From positions 21,726 to 71,590 of the forward strand of contig JBBDNB010000042.1 in the NCBI GenBank assembly GCA_040877935.1: 49,865 nt of DNA. The letters are read 5' to 3'. The notes under the pieces were generated by a model that saw only the letters and a list, made by a program, of their open reading frames with translations, ran no database searches and was not told the origin of the DNA. Shown here piece by piece: positions 34,241 to 42,614 of the stretch (its first letter is position 1; each line of letters begins with the position of its first letter). The stretch comes from Chitinophagales bacterium. Lineage in GTDB: Bacteria > Bacteroidota > Bacteroidia > Chitinophagales > CAIOSU01. Made by a program: the position numbers and the translations under genes.

Positions 34241-34315
34241 TGGGCACTGCTGGATTCGAACCAGCGACCCCCTGCTTGTAAGGCAGGTGCTCTAAACCAA
34301 CTGAGCTAAGCGCCC
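34241..34315 (-). tRNA. tRNA-Val (anticodon TAC)
   Basis: On the minus strand the acceptor GGGCGCT pairs with AGTGCCC (one G-T pair) and the discriminator is A. The D-arm is AGCTCAGTTGGTTTAGAGC. The anticodon stem CCTGC/GCAGG encloses CTTACAA, giving TAC. The T-arm CTGGTTCGAATCCAG is complete. CCA is not encoded. Three displaced copies of its 3' end lie downstream. Confidence 0.95.
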
Positions 34316-34441
34316 TGCTTAATTGCGACTGCAAATCTAAATGAGTTCGACTTATTTACCAACAAAAAAATGAAATTACTGGCATTTATTTTTTAAAATC
34401 GCATAAGCGCATTCAAATTATAGCGTTATTAGCCCTTGTAT

Positions 34442-36931
34442 ATGATCCTGCGCATCTTCAAATATTTTCTCTGGCTCCTCTCCTTTCTTTTGATCGCTGG
34501 CTTTGCTATCTATCTGCTTTTCAACAGTTTTTTTATGGATACGCTCAAAACACAGGTCATCAACACGCTGAATGAAGAGTTGCAAACACCGATATCGGTT
34601 GAGGGGCGTGTTAACCTCAACTGGTGGACTCATTTTCCTCGCTTGAGTATAGAACTGAATCAATTGCAAGCTCTGGAAAGTATTGAGAATAGTGAAGCAG
34701 TTTTGCTCAAAGCAGACAAGGTGTTTTTGATGCTCAATCTTCAAAAGCTTTGGCGACAGGAATGGGAAATTGAGCAGCTCGCCATTGCACACGGTCAACT
34801 TTCAATGCACAAAGACAAAACCGGGCTGATCAATTACCGCTTTTTAAAAGAGAAAAGCGACACCATACAGGGTGAAGCAAAAGGCATTAGCCTGAAAATT
34901 GCTGCCGCTCAGCTCAAAGACATACAGTTCACCTACATTGATGACAAAAGCAATGTCAATCTGAATTGTCATGTTCAAAATCTTAAACTCTCGGGAGACT
35001 TCAGTGCCGATTCCATTGCGCTAAAGTTGGAAACGCAGTTCCATGCGGGACAAATCGACATCAAAGAAACGCGCTATATTGATGACCAACAAATCAGGCT
35101 CAGCGGTACTTTTACACTTTTCCCAAAGGAAGAACGCTACAACTTTTATGAAATGCAACTGAGCATTGGCGATAATCCCTTTCTGCTCAATGGGGAAATA
35201 GATCAGCGCAAATACAGCACTTACTACAATCTTAAGATTTTAGGCCAGGATTTACAAGTCAATGATTTTCTTAAAATTCTACCAGAACGATTTGCAGAAT
35301 GGGCTCCAAAATTCGAAGCAGAGGGAAAGTTCTTGTTTGAAACCAAAATTCGCGGTTATCTAAATGCACAAAACAATCCCTACATCAAGATCAACTACAC
35401 ACTGGATGATGCAACACTTTTGGCAAAAAGCGAAAATATCAAACTGGAAAATCTGAGTACAAAAGGCAGTTTCAACAATGGCGAAAGCCACACCTTAGAA
35501 GACGCAGCACTTTCAATGGACCATATTAAATTTCGCAATCAGGGCAGTGAACTCATTGCGCAATTGTTCTACAAAAATTTCAACAACCCCTATCTTATTC
35601 TAAAGCTGAATGGAGCACTTGAAACAGCACATTTTGGCCTGTGGGACAGTACATGGCCTGTTCAGAATTTTAACGGGGTTTTAAATTTTGAACAATTTGA
35701 CCTGCGCGGAAGATTTATCAATACTGCTCAGCGCAACAATATTGCCCTGAAAGGAAAAGTCAGCGGTTCAATGCTGCAATTTGACTGGGAAGCACGTCCA
35801 CTTTCTTTAGAAAATTTCAATATTGATTTTCAGGAAGATCAGATTTTGATTCCAAAAGCAATAGCCATGATTTCGGGGCAAAAAATAGAGCTCAACGGAA
35901 CACTTTCCACCATTGACAAATGGCTGAAATATACCCCCCAAATCAAAATTGAAGCTGCAATTAAAGCAGAGAATGTAAATCTGCTGGCACTTGAAAAATG
36001 GTGGGCCAAGAGCAGGCCGCTTGACAATTCAGAAGATAAAACAGCTGCAGCGATTACGGGAACCATAAAATTTGATTTGGCACAAATATCATATAAAAAA
36101 CTATATGCCAAAAACATCAATGCAAATGTAGAATTGCTGAACAAAGAAAATCAAAAGTTTGCCTTGCGATTTGAAAGCATGGAAGGCAGTGGAAAATTGC
36201 TTGCCGAAAAATCAGGGAATTGCAGCACTTGTCTGGAAATCAAATACCAGCTCGACAGCATCAATATCAAGAACCTGTTCAATCAAATGGATAATTTCGG
36301 GCAAAAGGAACTTACTGCAGAAAACCTGGAAGGACAACTCAACAGCAATGGCACTTTGAATTTCCCCGACTGGAACAGTATTACAGAAGCTAAACAAATG
36401 CAGGGCAATATTTACATGAATATCAAAAACGGTGCTTTACGGGGATTCAAACCACTGGAAAGTCTTTCAAAATTTATCAAACTGGACGATTTGCGCAATA
36501 TTCAATTTCACACCCTGGAAAATGAATTTATTATAAAAAACGGAACAATCGATATTCCCGAAATGCTGATCTTGTCCAATGCTTTTACCCTGGCACTTTC
36601 AGGGCAGCATCACTTCGATTCCCGCATTGATTATCTGATCAAGCTCAATATCTACAATGTGCTGGGCAATAAATTCCGCTTGCGCAAAAGCGAAGTCCCC
36701 GATGCGGAAATGGTGGATACGGACGATTTCAATTTTTACCTGAAAATGCAGGGCACTACGGACAACCCCATTGTTTCATTTGACAAGCAGGGTGTTAAAC
36801 ACCGCTTTCAGCAACAGAGAAAAGACTGGGAGAAGTTGCGCAATCCTGAAGAAAGAAAATACAGCACAAGGCAAGAAAGACTACACTGGGATACTGAAGA
36901 AGAACTGGAAACGATTGAGTGGGAGAAATGA
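34442..36931 (+). CDS. AsmA-like envelope protein
   Basis: This 829-residue protein has an N-terminal membrane anchor (about residues 8-30) and a very long, beta-rich periplasmic region. AsmA-type segments lie near the start (TPISVEGRVNLNWWTHFPRLSIELNQL), and the C-terminal block has LNSNGTLNFPDW, GRIDYLIKLNIYNVLG-like and GTTDNPIVSFDKQG segments. AsmA/TamB-type proteins form hydrophobic grooves that bridge the envelope and are thought to move phospholipids to the outer membrane. ATG 34442 is chosen over TTG 34436. The C-terminal tail is charged and rich in Arg and Glu. It is followed by a low-complexity repeat. Confidence 0.85.
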   Translation: MILRIFKYFLWLLSFLLIAGFAIYLLFNSFFMDTLKTQVINTLNEELQTPISVEGRVNLNWWTHFPRLSIELNQLQALESIENSEAVLLKADKVFLMLNLQKLWRQEWEIEQLAIAHGQLSMHKDKTGLINYRFLKEKSDTIQGEAKGISLKIAAAQLKDIQFTYIDDKSNVNLNCHVQNLKLSGDFSADSIALKLETQFHAGQIDIKETRYIDDQQIRLSGTFTLFPKEERYNFYEMQLSIGDNPFLLNGEIDQRKYSTYYNLKILGQDLQVNDFLKILPERFAEWAPKFEAEGKFLFETKIRGYLNAQNNPYIKINYTLDDATLLAKSENIKLENLSTKGSFNNGESHTLEDAALSMDHIKFRNQGSELIAQLFYKNFNNPYLILKLNGALETAHFGLWDSTWPVQNFNGVLNFEQFDLRGRFINTAQRNNIALKGKVSGSMLQFDWEARPLSLENFNIDFQEDQILIPKAIAMISGQKIELNGTLSTIDKWLKYTPQIKIEAAIKAENVNLLALEKWWAKSRPLDNSEDKTAAAITGTIKFDLAQISYKKLYAKNINANVELLNKENQKFALRFESMEGSGKLLAEKSGNCSTCLEIKYQLDSINIKNLFNQMDNFGQKELTAENLEGQLNSNGTLNFPDWNSITEAKQMQGNIYMNIKNGALRGFKPLESLSKFIKLDDLRNIQFHTLENEFIIKNGTIDIPEMLILSNAFTLALSGQHHFDSRIDYLIKLNIYNVLGNKFRLRKSEVPDAEMVDTDDFNFYLKMQGTTDNPIVSFDKQGVKHRFQQQRKDWEKLRNPEERKYSTRQERLHWDTEEELETIEWEK

Positions 36932-36959
36932 TGCACAACAAATGACGAGTTATGAATAA

Positions 36960-37062
36960 AGGTTCTAAGCTCTAACTTCCAATTTCTAACTTCTAACTCC
37001 CAACTTCTATCTTCCAGTTTCTAACCTCTAACTCCCAATTTCTTATTTCTATCTTCTAACTA
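36960..37062. repeat. Degenerate TTCTAACTCCCAA-type tandem repeat
   Basis: About seven imperfect units of 13-14 bp (ttctaactcccaa, ttctatcttccag, tttctaacctctaa) run from 36960 to about 37062, in the gap between the AsmA-like gene and the histidine kinase gene. One strand is almost pure pyrimidine plus A. I see no coding sense in it. Confidence 0.8.
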
Positions 37063-37088
37063 AACAGAGAAGAGCAGCAGACTTTTCC

Positions 37089-37096
37089 TAAATTTG
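37089..37096 (+). promoter_or_regulatory. Putative -7 promoter element of the histidine kinase gene
   Basis: TAAATTTG fits TAnnTTTG and ends 4 bp before ATG 37101, again predicting a nearly leaderless message. No clear -33 box is present. Confidence 0.4.
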
Positions 37097-37100
37097 GCGA

Positions 37101-38288
37101 ATGAATTTATACAGGCAACAATCTACCTGGCGGCTAATGCTGATTATTGGGGCACTATTAATAGTATCAGCTTCGCTATGGTACACCAATCACCTGGCCA
37201 AAGATATTGCGCGCAGCGAGCAGAAAAAAGTAGAGCTATGGGCCAATGCCAATAAAAACCTCTACCAGGCTGATGACAATACAGATTTAAATTTTCTATT
37301 TGATGTCATTAAAAACAACCAAAGCGTACCCGTTATTCTCACCAATGAAGAAAATGAAATATTGGCCTGGCGTAATCTGGATTCTGTCAAAGTAAAAAAC
37401 AACGACACCTACCTGGCCGAGCGACTGCGGGAAATGAAAAAGAACAAAGCACCACTTCAAATTGAATATTACGAAGGCAGCTACATATATATTTATTACG
37501 AAGATTCGATATTACTGAAGCAATTGCGCTATTATCCCTTCGTTCAACTGGGTATTATCGGGCTCTTTCTCTTTGTCGCCTACCTGAGTTTTTCAACCGT
37601 AAAATCTGCCGAACAAAACCAGGTATGGGTGGGAATGGCCAAAGAAACTGCACATCAATTGGGCACCCCCATTTCCTCATTGGTAGCCTGGGTGGAATAC
37701 CTGAAAGATCATTTACCTGAAGATACAAGCAAAGAGGAAATCATCACGGAACTGGGCAAAGATGTAGATCGCCTGGAACTGATAGCCGACCGTTTTTCTA
37801 AAATCGGCTCCAAACCGAAGCTCGAAGAAATCCAATTGGTTCAGCCTTTAGAAAAGACTTTCCATTATATCAAGCGCAGATCATCCGACCGGGTGCATTT
37901 TAAAATGGATGTGCCCGAAAATCTTAAAGTGCAGATCAATGCGCCTCTGTTTGAATGGGTTTTGGAAAATTTATTGAAAAATGCACTGGATGCCATGGAT
38001 GGAAGCGGAAGCATTGAAATGATTGCCTTTGAAGAAAACAATAAAACAATTGTAGAAATTAAAGACAGTGGAAAAGGCATTGCTTCTTCAAAATTCAAAA
38101 CCGTATTTCAGCCGGGCTACAGCACTAAAAAACGCGGCTGGGGACTGGGGCTAACCCTTACCAAAAGAATTATTGAACAATATCATGGTGGCAAAATATT
38201 CGTAAAAAATTCAGAAATTGATAAGGGCACAACTTTTAGAATTGAATTGCCTAAAAAGAAAAAAACCAATAAAATCAGAATCTCCTAA
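37101..38288 (+). CDS. Membrane sensor histidine kinase
   Basis: This 395-residue kinase has two transmembrane helices (about 11-28 and 146-165) enclosing a periplasmic sensor of about 115 residues that fits no family I know. The cytoplasmic part has no HAMP or PAS. The H-box is KETAHQLGTPISSLVAW with His185, the N-box is ENLLKNALDAMDGSG, and the G1/G2 boxes are DSGKGIASSKF and KKRGWGLGLTLTKRII. The H-box with Gln-Leu-Gly-Thr-Pro is the form common in Bacteroidota. No response regulator gene is adjacent, so it is an orphan kinase here. Its possible promoter gives a 4-nt leader. Confidence 0.92.
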   Translation: MNLYRQQSTWRLMLIIGALLIVSASLWYTNHLAKDIARSEQKKVELWANANKNLYQADDNTDLNFLFDVIKNNQSVPVILTNEENEILAWRNLDSVKVKNNDTYLAERLREMKKNKAPLQIEYYEGSYIYIYYEDSILLKQLRYYPFVQLGIIGLFLFVAYLSFSTVKSAEQNQVWVGMAKETAHQLGTPISSLVAWVEYLKDHLPEDTSKEEIITELGKDVDRLELIADRFSKIGSKPKLEEIQLVQPLEKTFHYIKRRSSDRVHFKMDVPENLKVQINAPLFEWVLENLLKNALDAMDGSGSIEMIAFEENNKTIVEIKDSGKGIASSKFKTVFQPGYSTKKRGWGLGLTLTKRIIEQYHGGKIFVKNSEIDKGTTFRIELPKKKKTNKIRIS

Positions 38289-38437
38289 ACCCTCATTTTG
38301 CAATTGAAAATCAATTGCATAATTTGACGAATGAAAATCAATAACTTATCATGAAATGGAGAATACCAAAATGGTGATTTTCATTGTCAGGGTTAAACGA
38401 TTCAATAAATTGCTTGTTCATTGTAAAAAAATACAGC

Positions 38438-39142
38438 ATGGATTTAAAAGGAAAGAAAATACTTATTACAGGAGGAAGTCTCGGAATTGGGAAAGCCACA
38501 GCTAAATTGCTGGTAGAAAAAGGTGCACAGGTAGCCATAACAGGAAGAACCGGTATCCGGCTTTCTGAAGCTGCCAAAGAAACAGGAGCCTTCCCGATAG
38601 TAGCAGATGTATCTGAAGAAGCCGATGTTAAACGCAGCTTTGATTTATTTTTAGATGAATTTGGGAAAATAGATGTGCTAATCAACAATGCGGGAATTGG
38701 CATTCGCAAAAATGTGGATGAACTGAAACCTGATCATTTCCAAAAAATCTTTGATGTAAACGTTGTCGGTGCATCAATGATGGCTGCAGTAGCCGCCAAA
38801 CATTTCAAACAACAAAAAAGCGGCAGCCTGATCAATATTGGCTCTACAGCCGGACTAAAAGGATATCCTGGCGGCAGTGTATATGTGGCTTCTAAATTTG
38901 CCCTGCGCGGGCTCACAGAATGCTGGCGTGCTGAATTAAGACCTTTTAATGTGCGGGTGATGCTGATCAACCCAAGTGAGGTAACTACTGCTTTTGGCAA
39001 TCCCGAACGCAAAGAAAGAGCTGAGATCAAAAACAAATTGCGTCCCCTGGAAATTGCCCATGCCATTGTTTCGGGACTGGAAATGGACGAGCGGGGCTTT
39101 GTTCCAGAATTGTCAGTCTGGGCTACCAATCCTTTTGATTAA
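38438..39142 (+). CDS. SDR-family oxidoreductase
   Basis: This 234-residue classical short-chain dehydrogenase starts at ATG 38438. The cofactor loop is TGGSLGIGKAT, followed by NNAGIG. The catalytic Ser is in INIGSTAG and the YxxxK pair is in YVASKFAL. It is FabG-like in length and motifs, but a role in fatty acid synthesis is not implied because many SDRs look this way. The longer open frame upstream adds 18 residues with no family match and is ignored. The distance from the kinase (149 bp) suggests a separate promoter. Confidence 0.9.
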   Translation: MDLKGKKILITGGSLGIGKATAKLLVEKGAQVAITGRTGIRLSEAAKETGAFPIVADVSEEADVKRSFDLFLDEFGKIDVLINNAGIGIRKNVDELKPDHFQKIFDVNVVGASMMAAVAAKHFKQQKSGSLINIGSTAGLKGYPGGSVYVASKFALRGLTECWRAELRPFNVRVMLINPSEVTTAFGNPERKERAEIKNKLRPLEIAHAIVSGLEMDERGFVPELSVWATNPFD

Positions 39143-39189
39143 TCGCATAGTTGCATAACTGCGACCTGATCAATCCGGCATACAAATTA

Positions 39190-39270
39190 AGGATCTACGA
39201 CTTTTTAAGACTTAAAACGCCTCACTAAACTTTAGGCACTTTAGTACACTTTAAATACTTAAGGCACTCT
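39190..39270. repeat. Low-complexity ACTTTA/GGCACT repeat
   Basis: Imperfect copies of ctttaggcac and actttaaatactt follow each other between the convergent SDR and lipoprotein genes. This is probably a degenerate short tandem repeat; no gene is present. Confidence 0.5.
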
Positions 39271-39275
39271 TGAAA

Positions 39276-39794
39276 TTATTCCCCGGCACGGATATAGTAG
39301 GAAATTTCCAAATCCATATAACCGTAATCCATGACCAAAGTATCATTTTTGAGATGCGCAATAGCTGTTCGGTATCCCCCGATTCTCACTGTAATTCTAT
39401 GATCATTCAGGGCATTGCCCACTTCATACTCCTCCTGATAAACCTGTTTTCCATTTTCATATTTGGTAGCAGTACTGTCTTCAGAAAAATATATGCTTTT
39501 GGATTGTTCTGAATCTTTGGCTAAAGTAGTTTGGGGTGTACGTGCACAGCAAATGGTTTTGTGCCAGTTCCACTTGCCGTAGAGTTCTTCCCTAAATTTA
39601 TTGAGCGAAAATTCATTGAGTTTAACTTTATTCAGCTCCATTTTTTTTGTCTGCACACTCACTTCCATAGTTTTCAATTTCTCTTCCCTGGTCAGTTCCC
39701 TGGTCTGGGTTTCAGCTTCTTTGCTCGATTTACAAGCGGCCATAGTTCCAGCCAATATAAAAAGCATAAGTAAGCCAGCTAAAATTTTTGTCAT
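39276..39794 (-). CDS. Lipoprotein, unknown role
   Basis: The start at ATG 39794 gives 172 residues with a lipobox TMAAC (Cys at about residue 21). A highly charged, helical N-terminal part (about 25-75, rich in Glu, Lys and Arg; likely a coiled coil) is followed by a small beta-rich domain (GKWNWHKTICCARTPQTT to LEISYYIRAGE) resembling the lipocalin-like lipoproteins. A Cys pair (TICCAR) stands in it. The longer open frame adds 16 residues before the signal peptide and is rejected. It lies 52 bp from the next gene upstream and may be co-transcribed with it. Confidence 0.7.
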   Translation of the reverse strand: MTKILAGLLMLFILAGTMAACKSSKEAETQTRELTREEKLKTMEVSVQTKKMELNKVKLNEFSLNKFREELYGKWNWHKTICCARTPQTTLAKDSEQSKSIYFSEDSTATKYENGKQVYQEEYEVGNALNDHRITVRIGGYRTAIAHLKNDTLVMDYGYMDLEISYYIRAGE

Positions 39795-39846
39795 TGTGTG
39801 TTTTTTTAAATAAAAAGATATGTAAGCCGAAAAACAGCTCAAGTGA

Positions 39847-40605
39847 TTAAAATTTTAAAGTAAAAGATGCTCCGGGTCCTGCTGCCGCTCCGGGACTGAT
39901 ATCCCAAATCAACTGTCGCGAAGCACTGCCATCTTTGGATTCACGGTCTATTTTACGGTTTCTTACTGCGGCTACTACCGGTGCATCAATCACAGACCAT
40001 AAAAAAGATCCAAAGGCTGCACCTGCGCCAATGCCCATAGCTACTTTTTGTCTTTGGGTAAATCGATCACCGGTACCGGGACAGTTGGAATTGCCAAAGC
40101 GGTCTATTGTGCATGGTTCGTTATCGTTCCTGCTGGATGCGATCAATGTGCCGATCACAGTGCTGCCACCAGCTACCCACAATCCGGACATAACAACGCC
40201 TTTGGCAACATCCCCATTGTAGTACTGACCCGCACCGGGCAAAAACCAGGACATTGTAAAAGCAAGAATAGGAAGGCGCTTGCCCTTCTCATGATAATCT
40301 GACCTTTCCTGCGCTGCATCGGCCATTGTTTCGCGATCAACTGTTCTTCCGGGAACCCTGGGGCGTTGTGTTGCAGTAATTACTTTTGATTGACCATCGG
40401 CAAATTGAATCATGAAAACCTGGGAACGGGGCACCGTAAAAATGGCCGGCTCTTCTCCTTCTGAAATACGGTACTTGATTTCCCTGTCATTCACTTCCAG
40501 CACTTTAGCCGATTCTTCTGTGCCATCAACATAAATAATATTGTCTTGTGCTAAAAGCATACAAGAAAAAAATACCATAAATACATTCAGAATTAGCGTT
40601 TTCAT
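39847..40605 (-). CDS. Envelope protein with DUF5683-like membrane segment
   Basis: This 252-residue protein has a signal peptide (1-19, ending LLAQ). An N-terminal beta domain (about 20-85; IIYVDGTEESAKVLEVNDREIKY) is of the kind found in many Bacteroidota membrane proteins. A membrane part begins with FTMSWFLPGAGQYYNGDVAKGVVMSG, like DUF5683/TM2-type segments, and a second hydrophobic hairpin lies near 190-215. It ends in Phe (SFTLKF). The role is unknown. It is related in layout, not closely in sequence, to the DUF5683 gene beside parB. Confidence 0.7.
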   Translation of the reverse strand: MKTLILNVFMVFFSCMLLAQDNIIYVDGTEESAKVLEVNDREIKYRISEGEEPAIFTVPRSQVFMIQFADGQSKVITATQRPRVPGRTVDRETMADAAQERSDYHEKGKRLPILAFTMSWFLPGAGQYYNGDVAKGVVMSGLWVAGGSTVIGTLIASSRNDNEPCTIDRFGNSNCPGTGDRFTQRQKVAMGIGAGAAFGSFLWSVIDAPVVAAVRNRKIDRESKDGSASRQLIWDISPGAAAGPGASFTLKF

Positions 40606-40630
40606 AATGAATTGATTTTGATTTACAATA

Positions 40631-41773
40631 TTACAAAGTGCCTCTCAGTTCCTGCTCTCTTTCAATGGATTCAAACAATGCTTTGAAATTTCCTTTCCCA
40701 AAAGAACGTGCACCTTTTCTTTGAATAATTTCATAAAATACTGTTGGTCTGTCCTGTACCGGTTTGGTAAATATTTGAAGCAAATAGCCTTCGTCATCAC
40801 GGTCAACAAGTATATTCAGTTTTTTCAATTCGGCAATTTTTTCATCAATCTCGCCACAGCGATCCAATACTGTATCGTAATAAGTATCGGGCACATTCAG
40901 AAATTCCACACCGCGCCTGCGCAATTCAGCCACAGTCTTCAAAATATCATCAGTTGCAATGGCAATATGCTGCACTCCGGAGCCTTTGTAAAAATCTATG
41001 TATTCTTCAATCTGTGATTTTTTCTTGCCTTTTGCCGGCTCATTAATGGGGAATTTAATTCTGCCGTTTCCATTGGACATTACCTTACTCATAAGGGCGG
41101 TGTATTCAGTGGAAATATCTTTGTCATCAAATGATACCAATTGGGAAAAACCCATTACCTCTTTGTAGAATTTACACCATTTGTTCATTTCGCCCCAACC
41201 TACATTTCCTACCATATGGTCTACATATTTAAAGCCCAGTGTTTCGGTTTTGTAGGTTGCTTTCCATTTTACAAAGCCGGGCAAAAAGACGCCATTGTAG
41301 GCTTTGCGCTCTACAAACAAATGAGCGGTATCGCCATAGGTGCGAATTCCTGAAAACACAACTTTTCCCGATTCATCTTTTGCCTCAGTAGGTTCCAGGT
41401 ATGCCTCAGCTCCTCGCCTGGTACATTCTTCAAAAGACTTTTTGGCATCTTCTACCCATAAAGCAATATGCTTTACACCATCTCCGTGTAGTTTTTGATG
41501 CTCGGCAATTTCACTATCGGGTTCAAGCGCAGTGCTGAGCATTATGGTCACTTTTCCCTGCCGCAATACATAGGAGGTTTTTTCTTTGTCTCCTGTTTCA
41601 AGACCACTATAGGCCAATGGCTGGAAACCAAAGGCATGCGCATAGTAAAAAGCCGATTGCTTGGCATTGCCCACGTAAAACTCTATATAATCCGTGCCCA
41701 TAATGGGCAAAAAATCCTCACCCTGAAGTGCTTCGGGCGAAAGTTTTTGATTGGCTGTATTTGTATTTTCCAT
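40631..41773 (-). CDS. hppD: 4-hydroxyphenylpyruvate dioxygenase
   Basis: This 380-residue non-haem Fe(II) enzyme of tyrosine breakdown converts 4-hydroxyphenylpyruvate to homogentisate. The three iron ligands of the VOC fold are recognisable: His in YVDHMVGNVG, His in GVQHIAIATDD, and Glu in VFYEIIQRKG. The C-terminal RSFGKGNFKALFESIEREQ is characteristic. Its product is the substrate of HmgA, encoded 0.85 kb upstream on the same strand. Confidence 0.96.
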   Translation of the reverse strand: MENTNTANQKLSPEALQGEDFLPIMGTDYIEFYVGNAKQSAFYYAHAFGFQPLAYSGLETGDKEKTSYVLRQGKVTIMLSTALEPDSEIAEHQKLHGDGVKHIALWVEDAKKSFEECTRRGAEAYLEPTEAKDESGKVVFSGIRTYGDTAHLFVERKAYNGVFLPGFVKWKATYKTETLGFKYVDHMVGNVGWGEMNKWCKFYKEVMGFSQLVSFDDKDISTEYTALMSKVMSNGNGRIKFPINEPAKGKKKSQIEEYIDFYKGSGVQHIAIATDDILKTVAELRRRGVEFLNVPDTYYDTVLDRCGEIDEKIAELKKLNILVDRDDEGYLLQIFTKPVQDRPTVFYEIIQRKGARSFGKGNFKALFESIEREQELRGTL

Positions 41774-41785
41774 TTCAATAAAAAT

Positions 41786-42370
41786 TTAAAAGTTCTGAAT
41801 TGTGCTTATCACCAAATTACTAATTGGATAAGCAATTACCAACAAAATTAGGTTCAATATCTTTTGCTCTGCCGGAATCAATGCCTTATCTATTTCTGTT
41901 TTGATTTTAATTGTGGCGATCAGTCCGAGCAGTATATAATATAAGTTTGTGCCCAGTGCCATCCATTTCTCATTGGCAAAAAGCAATATCACTACATGCA
42001 ATAACAAAACAACTGCTGTAACGGACACATAAATTGAATCTCCACCTATTTTCTTGTGCAATACACGAGAGGTCCAAAACAGTAAAATACCAAACAAGGC
42101 ATGTGCAGCAATAAATAAATTGATTACCAAAGGGAAATGATATGCGCTATAAAATCCGGCAATCTGCGCCAGAAAACTAATGGCATACAAACCCATCACA
42201 AGTGTATAGATCGAAACTTGACTAATTCTCATGTAGTGGAGGTTCAGCAAAAAAGCGCAGGCAAAAAACAAACCCAAAAGAATTTCATTCCCCGGATAAT
42301 CAAATACAGGCAATAATATCGCAAACACTATCAGCAAACTACAGGCACGGCCCAGTATTCTTTCTATCAT
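41786..42370 (-). CDS. Multi-pass membrane protein between hmgA and hppD
   Basis: This 194-residue, strongly hydrophobic protein has about six predicted helices separated by short loops, with few charged residues (HKKIGGDS; KIKTEIDKA). I recognise no family or transport motif. It starts 244 bp after hmgA and ends 12 bp before hppD, so it is probably co-transcribed with hppD. An import or quinone-related role in aromatic catabolism would be pure guesswork. Confidence 0.7.
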   Translation of the reverse strand: MIERILGRACSLLIVFAILLPVFDYPGNEILLGLFFACAFLLNLHYMRISQVSIYTLVMGLYAISFLAQIAGFYSAYHFPLVINLFIAAHALFGILLFWTSRVLHKKIGGDSIYVSVTAVVLLLHVVILLFANEKWMALGTNLYYILLGLIATIKIKTEIDKALIPAEQKILNLILLVIAYPISNLVISTIQNF

Positions 42371-42430
42371 TTAGTTTTATTTATAGGAGGTTCTGTTTTT
42401 ATTTAACCCGCATTATTCATTATAAAAAAT

Positions 42431-42511
42431 TATTAATGACAAAAAACGCCTTTTAATACGTTTTTGTCTGGGTTTAACCCAGACATTTGAAAATCACCAA
42501 AGAGGTTTCCT
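42431..42511. repeat. Dispersed structured repeat, copy 2
   Basis: This is the partner of 13561-13643. It has the same order: tattaatgac, an A-run/T-run hairpin, a variable stretch (here the perfect palindrome TCTGGGTTTAACCCAGA less one base), then gaaaatcaccaaagaggttt. It lies in the 244-bp gap between hmgA and the membrane protein gene. Confidence 0.8.
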
Positions 42512-42614
42512 CTATAACATAATAAGTTGTTGATTTTCAAATCGTCTGACTTGTGCTGACCAAAAGCGTCAGTATTATGCAATAGTTTCCTATTGCATAA
42601 TTCCGGTTTAATCT

